From NCBI GenBank assembly GCA_963748205.1, contig CAVVIB010000021.1, positions 124,001 through 188,000 of the forward strand: 64,000 nucleotides of DNA, in the 5' to 3' direction. The position numbers and the translations under genes are program-made. The DNA comes from JAIBJN01 sp963748205. GTDB lineage: Bacteria > Actinomycetota > Thermoleophilia > Gaiellales > Gaiellaceae. Under the pieces are notes generated by a model, which ran no database searches, had not been told where the DNA came from, and saw only the letters and a list, made by a program, of their open reading frames with translations. Positions 62,360-64,000 of the stretch are shown here, piece by piece. The first letter of the stretch is position 1. Every line of letters begins with the position of its first letter.

Positions 62360-63294
62360 GGGGAGAGGCTCATGCTCGCGCCTTGCTCCTGCGCCCGCTC
62401 CACCTCGGCGAGGACGAGATGGAGCACCTCGTTGACCGCGGACTCGATGCGGGCGTTGTCGATCACAGGGACGCCGGCCTTCTCGGCCCGCTCGATGAGG
62501 TAGTCCTGGATACGCCGGATCTCGGGCAGCGCGCGGAGGTACTTCTCCATCGGGCGCAGGCCCTGGGAGCCGGAGTCGCGCACCCAGAAGTGGCGCGCGT
62601 GCTCGTCCTCGTCCTCGATCTCGAGCATGCACTGGACGACGACGGCGCCCTTGTACGAGCGCGGCAGCGCGCCGGGAACGACGTGGACGCCCTCGACGGC
62701 GACCGAGTAGCCCTCCTCGAGCGCCCGCGCGATCACCGCCTTCACGCCGACGAGGACGTTGCGCGTCTGCTCCTTGAAGCCGAGCAGCGCCGCGTCCTCG
62801 TCCTCGCCCTCGTGGATGCGGACCGCGGGCCCGGCCTCGAAGCTCGAGTAGTGGATGGACGGCATGAACTTCTGCGAGAAGAACGCGCGCATCGTCTGCC
62901 GGACGGTGTCCGTCGACGTGACCCTCGTGATGCCGAGCCTGTGCGCGACCTCGGTGGCCACGGTGGACTTGCCGGTGCCTGTCGCGCCGCCTACGAGGAG
63001 GACGATGGGGAGATCGAGCTCCCGCAGCGCCTGGAGGCGCCGGAGCAGGCGGACGGCCTCCTCGCCCTCGTGCTCGGCGAGGACGCCGGCGGCCACGTCG
63101 AAGAGCCGCTCGGCGCCGATGGCCGCCTCCTCGTTCGAGCGCACGAGCTCGCCCTCGATCAGGCGCGCGAGCTCGTAGGCGCGCTCCGGACGGATGCCCG
63201 CGCCCATGAGCGTCTTCGCCATGAGCCCCTTCGAGTACGGGAGGTTGACCTCGCCGGAAACGAGCGCCTCGGGCGGACGGCGATCGGCGTTCAT
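62356..63294 (-). CDS. 2-phosphoglycerate kinase with N-terminal ATP-cone
   Basis: 312 residues from ATG 63294. An ATP-cone-like domain (about 10-90: NLPYSKGLMAKTLMGAGIRPERAYELA) precedes the P-loop GGATGTGKSTVA (103-112) and a kinase core with DTVRQTMRAFF and EGYSVAVEGVHVVPG. The enzyme makes 2,3-bisphosphoglycerate from 2-phosphoglycerate, the precursor of cyclic 2,3-diphosphoglycerate, the thermoprotectant of some hyperthermophilic methanogens. The next gene upstream is the cyclising synthetase, so the pathway is complete here. Confidence 0.9.
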   Translation of the reverse strand: MNADRRPPEALVSGEVNLPYSKGLMAKTLMGAGIRPERAYELARLIEGELVRSNEEAAIGAERLFDVAAGVLAEHEGEEAVRLLRRLQALRELDLPIVLLVGGATGTGKSTVATEVAHRLGITRVTSTDTVRQTMRAFFSQKFMPSIHYSSFEAGPAVRIHEGEDEDAALLGFKEQTRNVLVGVKAVIARALEEGYSVAVEGVHVVPGALPRSYKGAVVVQCMLEIEDEDEHARHFWVRDSGSQGLRPMEKYLRALPEIRRIQDYLIERAEKAGVPVIDNARIESAVNEVLHLVLAEVERAQEQGASMSLSP

Positions 63295-64000
63295 CGCGCC
63301 GCCGCCGGCTCGCCGGCGATCGCGTCGGCCAGCGCGCGCACCCGCTCGTCCAGGTCCGGCTCGCCCGGGAGCGGCAGGACGGCGTTGTCGGCGAACACCA
63401 CCGGGAGCCCGCGGGACTCGGCGGCCTCGGCGACCACGTCGATGGCGGCCGCCTTGATCTCCACGAGGTAGACCTCGGCCTCCGCAGCTTCGCCGGAGTC
63501 GAGGTCCCGACGCAGCAGCTCGCGGTGCGCGAGGTTGCCCGAGACCAGGACGACCTCGGCACCGTGCTCGCGCTCGAGGTGCTCGCGCAGGCGGTCGTGG
63601 ATCGCCTCGGGCGCGGTCGAGAAGAAGGCGACGCGCCGGCCCGCGACCGGCTCGACCGGCCTCGGCCTGAGCACGGTCGCGATCACCGGCAGCTCCGGGT
63701 CGACCTCGGCGACGGCAGCTCGCATGGCTTCGACCTGCGCTGGCGTGGCCAGCGGCTCCTCGCACATCGTCAGGACGACGAGGTCGCTGAGGAAGAGCCG
63801 GTACGGGCCCAGGTGGCCGGAGAGCACTTCCGGGTCCTGGTGGGCGCCCGCGACGAGGATCCGGCGGCCGGCCTCGACCGGCGGGATCGTGGCGCCGCTC
63901 GCCTCGAGGAGGACGAGGTCGGGATCGAGAGAGGCCGCGATCTCCGCGGCCTCCTCCACGTTCGACAGGAACGGCGTGCCCGCGAGACCGCCTCCGCACC
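63291..64000 (-). CDS. cpgS: Cyclic 2,3-diphosphoglycerate synthetase, C-terminal part (cut by window edge)
   Basis: About 235 residues are visible, running in from the right edge (GGGLAGTPFLSNVEEA upstream of the first Met). LVLLEASGATIPPVEAGRRILV, HLGPYRLFLSDLVVLTMCEEPLA, VVLVSGNLAHRELLRRDL and VVFADNAVLPLPGEPDLDE are typical of this P-loop synthetase, which cyclises 2,3-bisphosphoglycerate with ATP. The N-terminal P-loop is outside the window. Its stop overlaps the start of 2-phosphoglycerate kinase (ATGA), so the two are coupled. Confidence 0.86.
   Translation of the reverse strand, partial: CGGGLAGTPFLSNVEEAAEIAASLDPDLVLLEASGATIPPVEAGRRILVAGAHQDPEVLSGHLGPYRLFLSDLVVLTMCEEPLATPAQVEAMRAAVAEVDPELPVIATVLRPRPVEPVAGRRVAFFSTAPEAIHDRLREHLEREHGAEVVLVSGNLAHRELLRRDLDSGEAAEAEVYLVEIKAAAIDVVAEAAESRGLPVVFADNAVLPLPGEPDLDERVRALADAIAGEPAAAR

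Overview
This is a high-GC, gene-dense bacterial chromosome segment with short intergenic gaps, many ATGA/GTGA start-stop overlaps and frequent GTG/TTG starts. The canonical dcw order, a fused PafB-PafC regulator, an actinobacterial CGNR regulator, SecD-SecF fused in one chain and genes for cyclic 2,3-diphosphoglycerate all suggest a deep-branching actinobacterium. My best guess is Thermoleophilia/Gaiellales-like; this is inferred from gene content and no marker phylogeny was run.

Layout. 1-11.2 kb (minus strand) is the division and cell-wall (dcw) cluster, transcribed mraZ-rsmH-ftsL-ftsI-murE-murF-mraY-murD-ftsW-murG-murC (cut by the window edge), behind a promoter that carries four GTGG boxes spaced exactly 10 bp apart. 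11.2-19.8 kb holds a PfkB kinase, an ECF-type sigma factor coupled to an alkylguanine methyltransferase, a HyuA/HyuB hydantoinase pair with a cupin, a CGNR regulator, an AlkA-like glycosylase and an AzlC/AzlD amino-acid exporter. 19.8-33.1 kb is the most unusual region: eight consecutive secreted LVIVD-type beta-propeller paralogues (called A-H here). Each is a stand-alone unit with its own promoter, a 5' leader sharing a GGCAGGCA...GGGGAGCC signature, and its own strong hairpin terminator. 33.1-37.9 kb has an atypical response regulator, a secreted calcium-repeat protein, a deaminase-VOC fusion and an ABC1/UbiB kinase. 37.9-43.4 kb carries secDF, yajC, tgt and queA. 43.4-58.8 kb carries two histidine kinases and one OmpR-type regulator, a GAF protein, a hydroxyacyl-CoA dehydrogenase, an aldehyde dehydrogenase, two zinc-ribbon proteins, dinB divergent from fused pafBC, and lipoproteins. 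58.7-64 kb carries queG, a quinone-oxidoreductase-like gene, a SufT-like protein, glpX, 2-phosphoglycerate kinase and (cut by the edge) cyclic 2,3-diphosphoglycerate synthetase.

How the genes fit together. Envelope growth (dcw), protein export (SecDF/YajC) and a large set of exported propellers dominate. DNA-damage functions recur (MGMT, AlkA-like, DinB, PafBC). Three steps of queuosine tRNA modification are present (Tgt, QueA, QueG). The last three genes link gluconeogenesis to cyclic 2,3-diphosphoglycerate.

Caution on sequence quality. About ten genes carry single-base frameshifts with the protein conserved on both sides, and paralogues B, E and F carry about 11, 8 and 5. Most are +1 insertions, which looks more like consensus error than decay. 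Coordinates of broken genes are given for the reconstructed full-length gene.
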